A DNA stretch of 41,597 bases. It comes from Chloroflexota bacterium. GTDB taxonomy: Bacteria > Chloroflexota > Dehalococcoidia > Lucifugimonadales > Lucifugimonadaceae. This document shows, piece after piece, positions 25,452-33,053 of the stretch. The stretch spans positions 80,163 to 121,759 of the forward strand of contig JABIFF010000021.1 in NCBI GenBank assembly GCA_018650845.1, written 5' to 3'. The notes under the pieces are model-generated. The model searched no databases. It had not been told where the DNA came from and worked only from the letters and a program-made list of their open reading frames with translations. Within the stretch, counting starts at the first letter, position 1. Every line of letters begins with the position of its first letter. The translations under genes were made by a program, and so were the position numbers.

Positions 25452-26816
25452 CTACGCCCCGCCTTGTGAACTCGTACCTACTCCGCCAGAGCCGGAATCC
25501 ACTGCCGCCCCATCAGGCACGGGCGTAACTTGTGAATATCTCACTGAAACCCGCTTCTCGCGAATCGATAGCGAAACAATCCCCGCTACCAGCAAAGTCA
25601 GCGCACCAATCGCAAACGGCACATCGTACGAACCCCACACAGTAAACGCCCAGCCAAACAGCATCACTGCCGCAGCTCCGCCAAGCTGATGCGCCATATT
25701 CGCAAACCCGAATAACGTACCGAGATTCCGGACACCATAAACGTCAGCGGTCAGTGAAGCAGTAAGTGGAACCGTCGCAAGCCACGACATCCCACCAATC
25801 ACCGCAAACGCCCATATTGCCGAAGACCCCGGCAAAACTATCAACGAAATAAACGCAATTCCTCGAACCAGATACACAGCGCCAAGCAAATTTTTTCGCT
25901 GCCAACGATCAGAAAGCAATCCAATAACTAGAACACCGGCTGCATTAATACCGCTCAACACACCGAACGCCAATGCCGCCGTCCCTGTCGAAATATCTTC
26001 GCTGATCGCCCACCGCACAAAATGCACAGAAATCGAAGCAGTAGTAATCCCGCAAACGAAATAAGCAATCGACAACTGCCAAATCGGCTTCGAGCCAAGC
26101 GAATCACGCCACTTCTCAACGAACATCGGACCGACCGATTTCACAACAATCTCGGAATCAGAAATACCTGAAGAATCTTCACCGTCAATCTTGAGCCCCA
26201 TATCTTCGGGACCACTTCGAACGACCACCAAAAGCAACGGCACACCAAGAGCCAGCGCCAAACCGCCTACCAGCCAATATGCCGTCTGCCAGCTAAACTC
26301 GATCAATACGTAGCTCAAGAACGGAACTACGATCAGGCCACCAACCGATCCGCCAGCGATCAATACCGCCATCGCCATCCCGCGTTTTTTCTCGAACCAA
26401 CGAGCTACGATCACTCCAGTAGTTGCCGGAGAAATACCCCCTGATGCGAACGAAATAACAAACCCATAGAGGGCGATCAGACCATAGATGTTGGTGACAT
26501 ACGAAACTCCGATAGTTGCTATCGCCATCACCATCAGCGAGATAACAACGACTCGCCTGCCGCCGTAGACATCAGTCATTCGGCCAACGAATGGCTGCGA
26601 CACACCGTTCACAAGCCAACCGACCGAAGCTGCAATCGAAACTGTGGCAGTCGATATCTGCCAATCCTGTTCCCAGGTCTTTACGAAAACGCCAAAACCC
26701 TGACGAGATCCAATAGCCAAAAACGTAGCGAAAAACAGCGCGGCTATCACGTACCAGCCGTAATAAATACCCTGTTTCTTTTGCGAACTTTTTGAACCAG
26801 CCCGTTCATTACTCAT
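25452..26816 (-). CDS. MFS transporter (monocarboxylate/OFA-like)
   Basis: The 454-residue protein has 12 predicted membrane helices. The N-terminal signature YYGWYVIAALFFATFLAIGSR and GVFVKTWEQDW, the loop GRMTDVYGGRRVV (MFS motif A) and ARWFEKKRGMAMA are typical of monocarboxylate/oxalate-formate-type carriers. It probably imports an organic acid. The ribosome site GGAG, 7 bases before ATG 26816, lies in CCCGGAGCCGATAA, a sequence also found in repeat D at 31690-31703. It is flanked in the same direction by two microproteins and an amidohydrolase. Confidence 0.88.
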   Translation of the reverse strand: MSNERAGSKSSQKKQGIYYGWYVIAALFFATFLAIGSRQGFGVFVKTWEQDWQISTATVSIAASVGWLVNGVSQPFVGRMTDVYGGRRVVVISLMVMAIATIGVSYVTNIYGLIALYGFVISFASGGISPATTGVIVARWFEKKRGMAMAVLIAGGSVGGLIVVPFLSYVLIEFSWQTAYWLVGGLALALGVPLLLVVVRSGPEDMGLKIDGEDSSGISDSEIVVKSVGPMFVEKWRDSLGSKPIWQLSIAYFVCGITTASISVHFVRWAISEDISTGTAALAFGVLSGINAAGVLVIGLLSDRWQRKNLLGAVYLVRGIAFISLIVLPGSSAIWAFAVIGGMSWLATVPLTASLTADVYGVRNLGTLFGFANMAHQLGGAAAVMLFGWAFTVWGSYDVPFAIGALTLLVAGIVSLSIREKRVSVRYSQVTPVPDGAAVDSGSGGVGTSSQGGA

Positions 26817-26861
26817 TTATCGGCTCCGGGTGTGTGCATGCGCTTGGCCTCATCTGCATTT

Positions 26862-26900
26862 ACCCACCCTTTGACTCCCTCTTGGAGTAGGGAGAACCAC
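26862..26900. repeat. Degenerate family D hairpin
   Basis: ACCCACCCTTTGACTCCCTC and what follows resemble the reverse complement of the family D first hairpin and its follow-on. CTCCCT (26875-26880) pairs with AGGGAG (26889-26894). Together with the CGGCTCCGGG at 26821-26830 it suggests a decayed copy upstream of the MFS gene. Confidence 0.5.
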
Positions 26901-26901
26901 A

Positions 26902-27042
26902 CTATTCGTCCAACTCCCGAATCTTCGTCGACCACTCTTCTCGTTCGTCTTCACGCCCCGCATCGTACCCGGCACGCCTGCCCATTCGATAAATAATCGA
27001 TGCAACAACCAATGCCAGTACGAGTACGAATAAGAACTGCAT
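26902..27042 (-). CDS. 46-residue membrane microprotein
   Basis: The frame encodes MQFLFVLVLALVVASIIYRM followed by GRRAGYDAGREDEREEWSTK and a short acidic end. It has one N-terminal membrane helix and a charged cytoplasmic helix. A strong ribosome site (ACGGAGTCGCTTA then ATG, spacing 7) supports translation. It lies between the amidohydrolase (30 bp upstream) and the MFS transporter on the same strand. The function is unknown; a carrier-associated small protein is possible. Confidence 0.6.
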   Translation of the reverse strand: MQFLFVLVLALVVASIIYRMGRRAGYDAGREDEREEWSTKIRELDE

Positions 27043-27072
27043 TAAGCGACTCCGTCCAAACGGAAAACCAAA

Positions 27073-27957
27073 CTAGTCGACACGCATGATCTCTACAGCG
27101 TCACGGTTGATAATTCCCTCAATGTCCTCCGAAGGAATCTGAGGCAAGTGGTGATCCTTGGCGAACTTCTCCAGTCCACGCAAGTGATCGATGTTGTCTT
27201 GCGGACGGGTAACTGGCCAGTCCGAACCAAACAAAATCTTGTCGGTCACTCCCCATTCGTAGAACAGGCGCATGCCCTGCCAGAACGAATACGGACGGTA
27301 GTACTGCGCCGAAACATCGGCCCAAACATTCGGGTGCTTGCGAACAACCGAAAGACAATCGTTCTGCCACGGATGTCCCAAATGCGCCAAAACCATAGTC
27401 AATTTCGGGAACGCCATAGCGATCTTGTCCGAAGTAAGCGGGTGCGCATAAGTCAGCGGAGCCTCGGTCATCGGTGAAGTGCCCTGGTGGAACACAATCG
27501 GAATACCGTCAGCTTCTAACCGCGAAAACATATCGAAAGCTTCAGGCCCTAACGGATCGAAATCCTGATAGTTCGGCCCCAGCTTAATTCCCTTACACCC
27601 TAGATCGCCGACACACCGGTCGTACTCATCTTTCCAGTTCGGGTCGAGCGGGTGCAACGACATAAACGGCACAATCTTGTCGGGAGCGTGCTTCGCAGTC
27701 TCAGCCGCCACGTCGTTGTGGTTCTGTCCTTCAGCCCAACCCTCGGTACGCAGAACACGCTCTTCCGGACGCCACGGTCGAGGAGCAATCCCAAAGATGA
27801 AAGCCTTGTCGACTGGCCCCATGTCACGCAGATAATCGTCGATAGAGTTCGTTAGCTGAACTGTCTCGCCCGAACGCATGGTCGTCTCGATCTGCATCTC
27901 ATCCTGCGGAACTGGCCCCTGATGACTCGGTAAGTGGGTGTGAACGTCAACGATCAT
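27073..27957 (-). CDS. Amidohydrolase-2 family metal-dependent hydrolase/decarboxylase
   Basis: Read from ATG 27957 it has 294 residues; the frame extends upstream, but conserved sequence begins at once with MIVDVHTHLPSH. Metal ligands expected for the COG2159 TIM barrel are present: His6 and His8 (VHTH), His157 (VFHQGT), His192 (LAHLGHP) and Asp246 (GSDWPV). Family members hydrolyse lactones or decarboxylate aromatic or keto acids, so organic-acid catabolism fits the adjacent MFS carrier. GAGAG lies about 8 bases before the start. A small remnant of repeat D (GACGCCCC at about 28004-28020) is upstream. Confidence 0.85.
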   Translation of the reverse strand: MIVDVHTHLPSHQGPVPQDEMQIETTMRSGETVQLTNSIDDYLRDMGPVDKAFIFGIAPRPWRPEERVLRTEGWAEGQNHNDVAAETAKHAPDKIVPFMSLHPLDPNWKDEYDRCVGDLGCKGIKLGPNYQDFDPLGPEAFDMFSRLEADGIPIVFHQGTSPMTEAPLTYAHPLTSDKIAMAFPKLTMVLAHLGHPWQNDCLSVVRKHPNVWADVSAQYYRPYSFWQGMRLFYEWGVTDKILFGSDWPVTRPQDNIDHLRGLEKFAKDHHLPQIPSEDIEGIINRDAVEIMRVD

Positions 27958-28080
27958 TGAATTTATCTCTCTGGAAACTGCAATCAACATCGCCCGCATA
28001 GGGTGGGGCGTCGATGGACGCAAATACTACGCCTGAAAACGCTTTGATAAAACTTCACACGCCCTAAATTCACCAGCGTT

Positions 28081-28106
28081 GTCATTCTGAACTAGATTCA
28101 GAATCA
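28081..28106 (+). repeat. Dispersed palindromic repeat, family A copy 4
   Basis: GTC then ATTCTGAA (28084-28091) pairs with TTCAGAAT (28097-28104) over CTAGA. It is nearly identical to copy 3 after nth and lies between the divergent amidohydrolase and MFS genes. Confidence 0.8.
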
Positions 28107-28141
28107 CGCTCAATGGCCAACAACGTTTCATGTAGGGCACG

Positions 28142-28147
28142 TATAAA
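28142..28147 (+). promoter_or_regulatory. -10 element suggesting a leaderless transcript
   Basis: TATAAA ends 8 bases before the GTG start of the next gene and no Shine-Dalgarno lies between. The expected transcript start would fall on or next to the start codon. The -35 match is poor. Confidence 0.35.
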
Positions 28148-28155
28148 GTTCTCCC

Positions 28156-29511
28156 GTGACAACACCCGCCCACACTAACCAGCCTGAATTCCGCCGATGG
28201 CGAAACCGCGTGCTCTTCAGCTACTCGGCGTTCTATCTGTTCGTCTACATGGGTCGATTCAACCACTGGCCAGCCGGCCCAGTCATGCGGGAACAACTCG
28301 ACTTCTCCCATGTCGAACTCGGCATCATCAACGCCTGCCTACTCTGGGGATTCGCGCTCGGCGGTATGACCCACGGCAGAATCGCCGAAACCTACGGATA
28401 TAGATTCTGGCTAGTCGCTGGAACTCTCGCATCTGTCGCACTCAACTGGGTCACCAGCTTCGGAACCGGTTTGTGGACCATCGCAATACCGTGGGGACTC
28501 AACGGATTCGCTAACGCAACAGTCTGGGCACCCGGAATCGGAATGCTCGCCCAATGGTGGCATCGAAGCCAACGCGGGCGAGTGATGGGACTCGTAGGCG
28601 TAGCCGCAGGATCGGCGATGCTGATGATGTGGCTAATAACCGGCTGGACCGTCGCTGAATTCGGCTGGCGAGCTGCATTCCGCTACCCGCCATTACTAAT
28701 GATCCCCGCAGCAGTAGCACTGTTCTTCCTCGTCAGAGATCGCCCTTCCGACGTCAAGCTCGAAAATCTCGATCAACGCGGCACGATGCATTCCTCAGCC
28801 ACTTCCCTCCCGGACCGGGAGGGATCGAGGGAGGGAGATTTGGGACCCAAGGACGAAAGTCCGCCCGGTCCTTCACGCCTGACAGAGTCACGAGCGCGAC
28901 TAACGAAAGAAGACGCCCCACACGGCCCATTCACCGCCTACAAAATCCTCTACACAAACTGGCGATTCGTAGCGACATCTCACGTAAAGGGACTCGAAAA
29001 CGTAGTCCGATACGGGCTCACAACATGGGCGCCCCTCTACTACTTCGAAGAAGCCGGACTTTCCATCGAAACGACAGCCCTCGTAACCGTGGCACTGCCA
29101 GTCGGATATCTCACAGCACCAATGGTTTCAGGCTGGATATCCGACGTACTACTCAATGGACGACGCTCCCCCATGATCGCCGCATCCGCGCTGATTTCAG
29201 CCGCAGCGTTAATCGGACTCGCCATCGTCCCGGCTGAAAATGTTTACGCTGGAGCGGGGTTACTCTTCATCGGCGCATTCGCCATGAGCCTCTCGATGAC
29301 ATCGACTCTCGTAGTCGATATGGCCGGCCCGCGATACGCAGCCACAGCAAGCGGAATCCTCGACGGCCACGGCTACGTCTACGCCGGCGCCCAAGCAATA
29401 ATCTTCGCCCTAGTACTCGACACTACAGGCGCCCCATGGCACCTCGTATTCCTAGGAATGGCAGGAGCAAGAATCCTCTCCGCCCTAATCGCCTGGCGAG
29501 TAAAGTTTTAG
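28156..29511 (+). CDS. MFS transporter (OPA/phosphate-ester antiporter-like) with repeat-derived loop
   Basis: The 451-residue protein has 12 predicted helices. The start YSAFYLFVYMGRFNHWPAGP and the MTHGRIAETYGYR loop resemble the organophosphate:phosphate antiporter (GlpT/UhpT-like) branch. The substrate is unknown. The central cytoplasmic loop between helices 6 and 7 (about residues 206-255) is unusually long and hydrophilic. About 40 residues of it (SLPDREGSREGD ... TESRARLTK) are encoded by an in-frame copy of intergenic repeat D. The start is GTG 28156. Divergent from the amidohydrolase. Confidence 0.85.
   Translation: MTTPAHTNQPEFRRWRNRVLFSYSAFYLFVYMGRFNHWPAGPVMREQLDFSHVELGIINACLLWGFALGGMTHGRIAETYGYRFWLVAGTLASVALNWVTSFGTGLWTIAIPWGLNGFANATVWAPGIGMLAQWWHRSQRGRVMGLVGVAAGSAMLMMWLITGWTVAEFGWRAAFRYPPLLMIPAAVALFFLVRDRPSDVKLENLDQRGTMHSSATSLPDREGSREGDLGPKDESPPGPSRLTESRARLTKEDAPHGPFTAYKILYTNWRFVATSHVKGLENVVRYGLTTWAPLYYFEEAGLSIETTALVTVALPVGYLTAPMVSGWISDVLLNGRRSPMIAASALISAAALIGLAIVPAENVYAGAGLLFIGAFAMSLSMTSTLVVDMAGPRYAATASGILDGHGYVYAGAQAIIFALVLDTTGAPWHLVFLGMAGARILSALIAWRVKF
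28801..28913 (+). repeat. Family D palindromic repeat inside an MFS coding region
   Basis: Hairpin CCCTCCC-GGACC-GGGAGGG (28805-28823), then GAGGGAGGGAGATT, hairpin GGAC-GAAA-GTCC (28851-28862, GNRA loop) followed by GCCCGG, then GAGTCACGAGCGCGACTAAC (28885-28904) and TAACGAAAGAAGA (28901-28913). All these parts occur in the intergenic D copies. The last 13 bases recur in inverted orientation at 31634-31646. The frame stays open throughout. Confidence 0.85.
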
Positions 29512-29520
29512 AACGACTCG

Positions 29521-30138
29521 CTACTCTCTCAGCCGCGAATCAACCAGCTCCGAAAGCGCCTTCGCTGCCTCAAGATCGCCAGCAGTTCTATCGAGAACCA
29601 CCGCTACTTCAATAACGTAGTCACCGCTGATTCGCATCAATGCGCCGAAGCCCGTTTGAAATGCACCCTCTCCATACTCAGGAAGAGTCCCATTTGGATC
29701 ATTGTCCAAGCTGAACCCCTCGACCAACTTGTGATTATCCATAGTGCCGGGAGCCGATATCGGCATCATCACCACATTTACTATCGCATCCGAAAGACCA
29801 AGATCGCTATGGTCTGGAACATCTCGACTACCGCCTGAAGTCCATCCACAATGCAAATTGTCGCCGCTCACCGCGCCAGTCGCCACTACTGGCTGCTCAG
29901 CATTACCAACTCCAACAATCGAAGAGATCTCAGCGTTGGAAACTATTCCGCAGGAAATATCTCCAAGCGAAATATCCGCATTTGAAGTCTCCACCGCCGT
30001 GCTCTCTGAACCAGAATGGGAATCAGACTGAACAACGACCACAGTTTCACCGGAACAAGCAACGAGTGCTATCGCCATAAATACCGAAAAAACGAGAATC
30101 GCCGAATGCGCTCGACGCCTACCTAGTGACCAGCCCAT
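29521..30138 (-). CDS. Putative lipoprotein
   Basis: Read from ATG 30138, supported by GGAG 8 bases upstream, it has 205 residues (the frame extends 13 codons further without a site). The signal peptide AILVFSVFMAIALVAC ends in the lipobox LVAC. The mature part has a Ser-rich linker, then a domain with ISCGIVSNAEISSIVG and LHCGWTS. This C...C-W pattern is vaguely like DUF3558-type lipoproteins, but I cannot assign it. It converges on the MFS gene with a 9-bp gap. The function is unknown. Confidence 0.7.
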   Translation of the reverse strand: MGWSLGRRRAHSAILVFSVFMAIALVACSGETVVVVQSDSHSGSESTAVETSNADISLGDISCGIVSNAEISSIVGVGNAEQPVVATGAVSGDNLHCGWTSGGSRDVPDHSDLGLSDAIVNVVMMPISAPGTMDNHKLVEGFSLDNDPNGTLPEYGEGAFQTGFGALMRISGDYVIEVAVVLDRTAGDLEAAKALSELVDSRLRE

Positions 30139-30232
30139 ATAAATTTCTCCGTGCTGAATATGCTTAATCGGGCGCACTATAACCCATCCACAAATTGCCC
30201 ATAAAAAACAAGGTGATCACAGCACCGGTCGC

Positions 30233-30862
30233 CTAATCCCGCAACACTCTAAACCCGATCTCGTTGCCAAGGCTCTTCTTCATCGACATCTTGATCATCA
30301 GCAAGCACAACGGCTCAAGCAGACGTGAAATCTCAAGCTTGCCAGCATCGATCACATCGAACCCAAGCTCAGCAATCAGCGAACCAGCAACGCCCTTCGC
30401 ATCCTTGTCATCTCCACAAATCGGAATTGAAATCTCTCGATCGTCCAACTTCCGACCATCGAGCAATCGAGCATCAACGATGTTCAACGCCTTAACAACG
30501 TGAGCACCGACGGCCCATCGAGCCACCTGCTCACCACCCGAATCATCATGTCCTAACCCAAGAGAAAGGCCTTTCACGAACGGGTTCGTGGCATCTAACA
30601 AAACCCGACCCGAAAGATTGCCGAGCGCAGCTAAAGAAACCTCAGCCGCACTCCACGGAACTGCCAGCACAATCACATCGGCACCAGCAACCGAATCAGC
30701 AAGACCCGAAGCCGAAACACCGTTTCCGATTTCAGAAACCAGCGAAACAACCCGTTCTGACTCAGGCGACCGCGACCCAATCACAACCGAGTGACCTAAG
30801 CCTGACCACGATCTAGCCACCCCAGCTCCAACACTCCCACTTCCGATAACAGCAATACGCAT
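30233..30862 (-). CDS. F420-dependent NADP oxidoreductase-like protein
   Basis: The 209-residue protein has a Rossmann fold with MRIAVIGSGSVGAGVARSW at the N-terminus, VVIGSRSPES (the arginine/serine pocket suits NADP), VIVLAVPW and VLLDATNP. This is the NADP-binding domain of the F420:NADP oxidoreductase (Fno)/Npd family. Many relatives do not use F420, so the electron partner is unsure. It is 3 bp after the SDR gene on the same strand and therefore cotranscribed. Confidence 0.8.
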   Translation of the reverse strand: MRIAVIGSGSVGAGVARSWSGLGHSVVIGSRSPESERVVSLVSEIGNGVSASGLADSVAGADVIVLAVPWSAAEVSLAALGNLSGRVLLDATNPFVKGLSLGLGHDDSGGEQVARWAVGAHVVKALNIVDARLLDGRKLDDREISIPICGDDKDAKGVAGSLIAELGFDVIDAGKLEISRLLEPLCLLMIKMSMKKSLGNEIGFRVLRD

Positions 30863-30865
30863 CGG

Positions 30866-31630
30866 CTAGTTCTCAATCTCAAGGTGCGATTGCGGAACCC
30901 AACCAAGCAGAGTTTTTGCCTTCGTCAGGTTGTGCTCTTTTTCGTTTTCGTCACCCGCAATGAACACCGCATCGAAACGACCATGCCCAATCTGAACATT
31001 CTCCAAAGCTGCAAGATACGCCCGAGCAAGATCAGCCTCGTCAGTAACAAACAACGGATTCGATCCATCAGGTCGATCAGTTATCGGACGTGCACGCTCT
31101 TCCAAATAAGCTTCACGACCGCGTGGACCAGTGATTCGTAAAGCAGTCACATTCATGTCAAACCACGAAGCGAAGTACGCACATATCCTCTCGCCAAACC
31201 CTTTGCTCAACCCGTAAGCACTAGGCGTGTCCAGAGGAAGTTCGTCTTCGTTCTTGTAGTAATCACGCGACCTGTGATGAACGCTCATCGAACTCGTGTA
31301 AACACCCTTCTTCAAACCCGCACCCTGAGCCAACCACAGGAACGTGTGAAGACCAAGGCAGTTGACTTCATAGTTCTCTCGAATGACCTTCAAATCCTGG
31401 TCTGTTACCGATCCGCCCTGCGGACTCAGCATCACCAACCAGATGAAAGCGTCGACGCCTTCGACAGCCTTAGCAATCGCATCAGGGTCCGTCACAGAGC
31501 CTCGAACGAACTCGACGCCTTCGTGCTTCGGCTCTGCCAAATCAAGCACACGAACGTCGTGCTCTTTCTGAAGATAAGGAGTGATAAATGAGCCGACCAT
31601 CCCAGATCCGCCCGCAAGTAATATTTTCAA
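30866..31630 (-). CDS. NAD(P)-dependent epimerase/dehydratase (extended SDR)
   Basis: The 254-residue protein has GGSGMVGS (7-14), the Asp-containing strand RVLDLAEP for NAD binding, VDAFIWLVML and the catalytic set Ser (YTSSMSVHH) with Tyr-x3-Lys (AYGLSKG). It is shorter than typical sugar epimerases and could be a sugar-acid (uronate) dehydrogenase or an epimerase. Upstream of its ATG lies a family D repeat whose TAACGAAAGAAGA end provides the only purine-rich stretch near the start. First gene of a pair with the NADP oxidoreductase. Confidence 0.85.
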   Translation of the reverse strand: MKILLAGGSGMVGSFITPYLQKEHDVRVLDLAEPKHEGVEFVRGSVTDPDAIAKAVEGVDAFIWLVMLSPQGGSVTDQDLKVIRENYEVNCLGLHTFLWLAQGAGLKKGVYTSSMSVHHRSRDYYKNEDELPLDTPSAYGLSKGFGERICAYFASWFDMNVTALRITGPRGREAYLEERARPITDRPDGSNPLFVTDEADLARAYLAALENVQIGHGRFDAVFIAGDENEKEHNLTKAKTLLGWVPQSHLEIEN

Positions 31631-31633
31631 GTT

Positions 31634-31777
31634 TCTTCTTTCGTTACGTGCCGGGCGTCATCGAATGACTTGGGCACAGGGCAGCTATCGTATCGGCTCC
31701 GGGCGTCACTTACGTGACTTGGGAGCATGCGACACATAGCCACCCTCTAACTCCCTCCCGCTCTGGGGAGGGACAAC
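31634..31777 (-). repeat. Composite palindromic repeat, family D, inverted copy
   Basis: Read on the minus strand it carries TCCCTCCC/GGGAGGGA (31752-31773), then hairpins GTCAC-TTAC-GTGAC (31705-31718) and GTCAT-CGA-ATGAC (31657-31669), and ends in TAACGAAAGAAGA (31646-31634), three bases from the SDR start codon. Positions 31648-31677 are the exact reverse complement of 41263-41292 (30 of 30 bases). Confidence 0.88.
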
Positions 31778-31806
31778 CAACTAACAATCCATCCAAATAC
31801 CGGCAC

Positions 31807-31833
31807 TGTCATGCTGAACTTGATTCAGTATCA
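31807..31833 (+). repeat. Dispersed palindromic repeat, family A copy 5 (imperfect)
   Basis: TGTC then ATGCTGAA (31811-31818) pairs with TTCAGTAT (31824-31831) with one G-T mismatch. It adjoins the inverted D copy and lies near the end of the aldo-keto reductase gene. Confidence 0.7.
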
Positions 31834-31880
31834 CGTTCTGCAACACCAATTCGACGACTCAAACTCCAACCCGTTTTCCG

Positions 31881-32897
31881 CTACTCCAAATCCTCAGCAA
31901 CATCGCTCGGAGCCCCATCCAGCACCGCCCGCATTCCATAAGAAACATCATCAAGTTTCGTCAAAGCATCAGCAGGCAACTTCAGCTCCAACGCACCCGC
32001 AACATCCTTCATCTGCTCGACAGTGTCTGCGCCTGAAATTGCCACAGTCACTTCTGGATGCGACATAACCCAAGCCATAGCAACCTGCGGCATCGAAGCA
32101 CCTAAATCGGCAGCAACCTCGCCAACGGCAGCAATCACCTTGCCAGCCCGGCCTTGCATATATTTCGCAATAGTTCCCTTGCGTTTCGAACCCCAAAGCG
32201 TGCTTTCGTCTGGCACTTCATCCGGCTTGTAAGTTCCGCTCAAAAGCCCAACACCAAGCGGACTGTACGCCATGACTCCAACACCCGATTCACGAACCAT
32301 AGGGAACAACTCATCCTCCTGTGTTCGATTCATCAGTGAGTACGGATTCTGCACAGCAATCAACGGCTGAGCGTTAATTCGCTTCTGAACATCCAGAGCC
32401 TGCATCACCTGCCAAGCTTGGAAATTACTCACACCCACGTATCGAGTCTTGCCCTGCTGAACCAACGTTTCCATCGCACGGAATTGTTCTTCAAACAGGC
32501 TCATATCGTCGACACCATGGAAGATGTAAACGTCGACATGGTCGGTATCCAACCGAGTCAGTGAACGCTCGATCTCTCGCATGATGTGATATCGAGAAGG
32601 CCCCTCATCATTCGGCCCGTCTCCAATAGGACTAAACACCTTCGACGTAATAACAACGTCGTCCCGTCGTCCCTTCAGTGCCTTGCCCAGCACCTGTTCT
32701 GAACTACCAATGTTTCGACGGTCGTCCATCCATCCATAGACATTCGCGCAATCGATCAGGTTGATCCCAGAATCAAGCGCCGTGTGAATGACCCTCTCGC
32801 CTTCATCACGATCGAACTGCCCGCGAAAGCCAAGCCCAAGTGCCAGCGGCGAAACTTTCACCCCGGCAGTGCCGAAGTTCACGTATTCAATACCCAA
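31881..32897 (-). CDS. Aldo-keto reductase
   Basis: The 338-residue TIM-barrel NADPH reductase has the catalytic tetrad Asp49 and Tyr54 (NLIDCANVYG), Lys86 (ITSKV) and His127 (YIFHGVD). GLGFRGQFDRDEGERVI and YVGVSNFQAWQ are typical of the YajO/Tas-like (AKR11/12) group. The substrate is unknown; an aldehyde or keto sugar is likely. The start is TTG 32897, with GAGGA seven bases upstream. It is reverse-oriented like the preceding SDR pair, but 250 bp of repeats separate them. Confidence 0.92.
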   Translation of the reverse strand: MGIEYVNFGTAGVKVSPLALGLGFRGQFDRDEGERVIHTALDSGINLIDCANVYGWMDDRRNIGSSEQVLGKALKGRRDDVVITSKVFSPIGDGPNDEGPSRYHIMREIERSLTRLDTDHVDVYIFHGVDDMSLFEEQFRAMETLVQQGKTRYVGVSNFQAWQVMQALDVQKRINAQPLIAVQNPYSLMNRTQEDELFPMVRESGVGVMAYSPLGVGLLSGTYKPDEVPDESTLWGSKRKGTIAKYMQGRAGKVIAAVGEVAADLGASMPQVAMAWVMSHPEVTVAISGADTVEQMKDVAGALELKLPADALTKLDDVSYGMRAVLDGAPSDVAEDLE

Positions 32898-33053
32898 TTG
32901 GAATCCTCATGTTGCATCGATTCAAATAAACTCTTGTGCGGTGCTTTTGAATTAGCAGCCGAGCGCAGATTCTAACCTGAATCGAATCCAGTACTTCTCT
33001 CCCTACAACCAATTCAGCCAAATCTTCAACAAACCCGAGAATCGTTCACTCAA

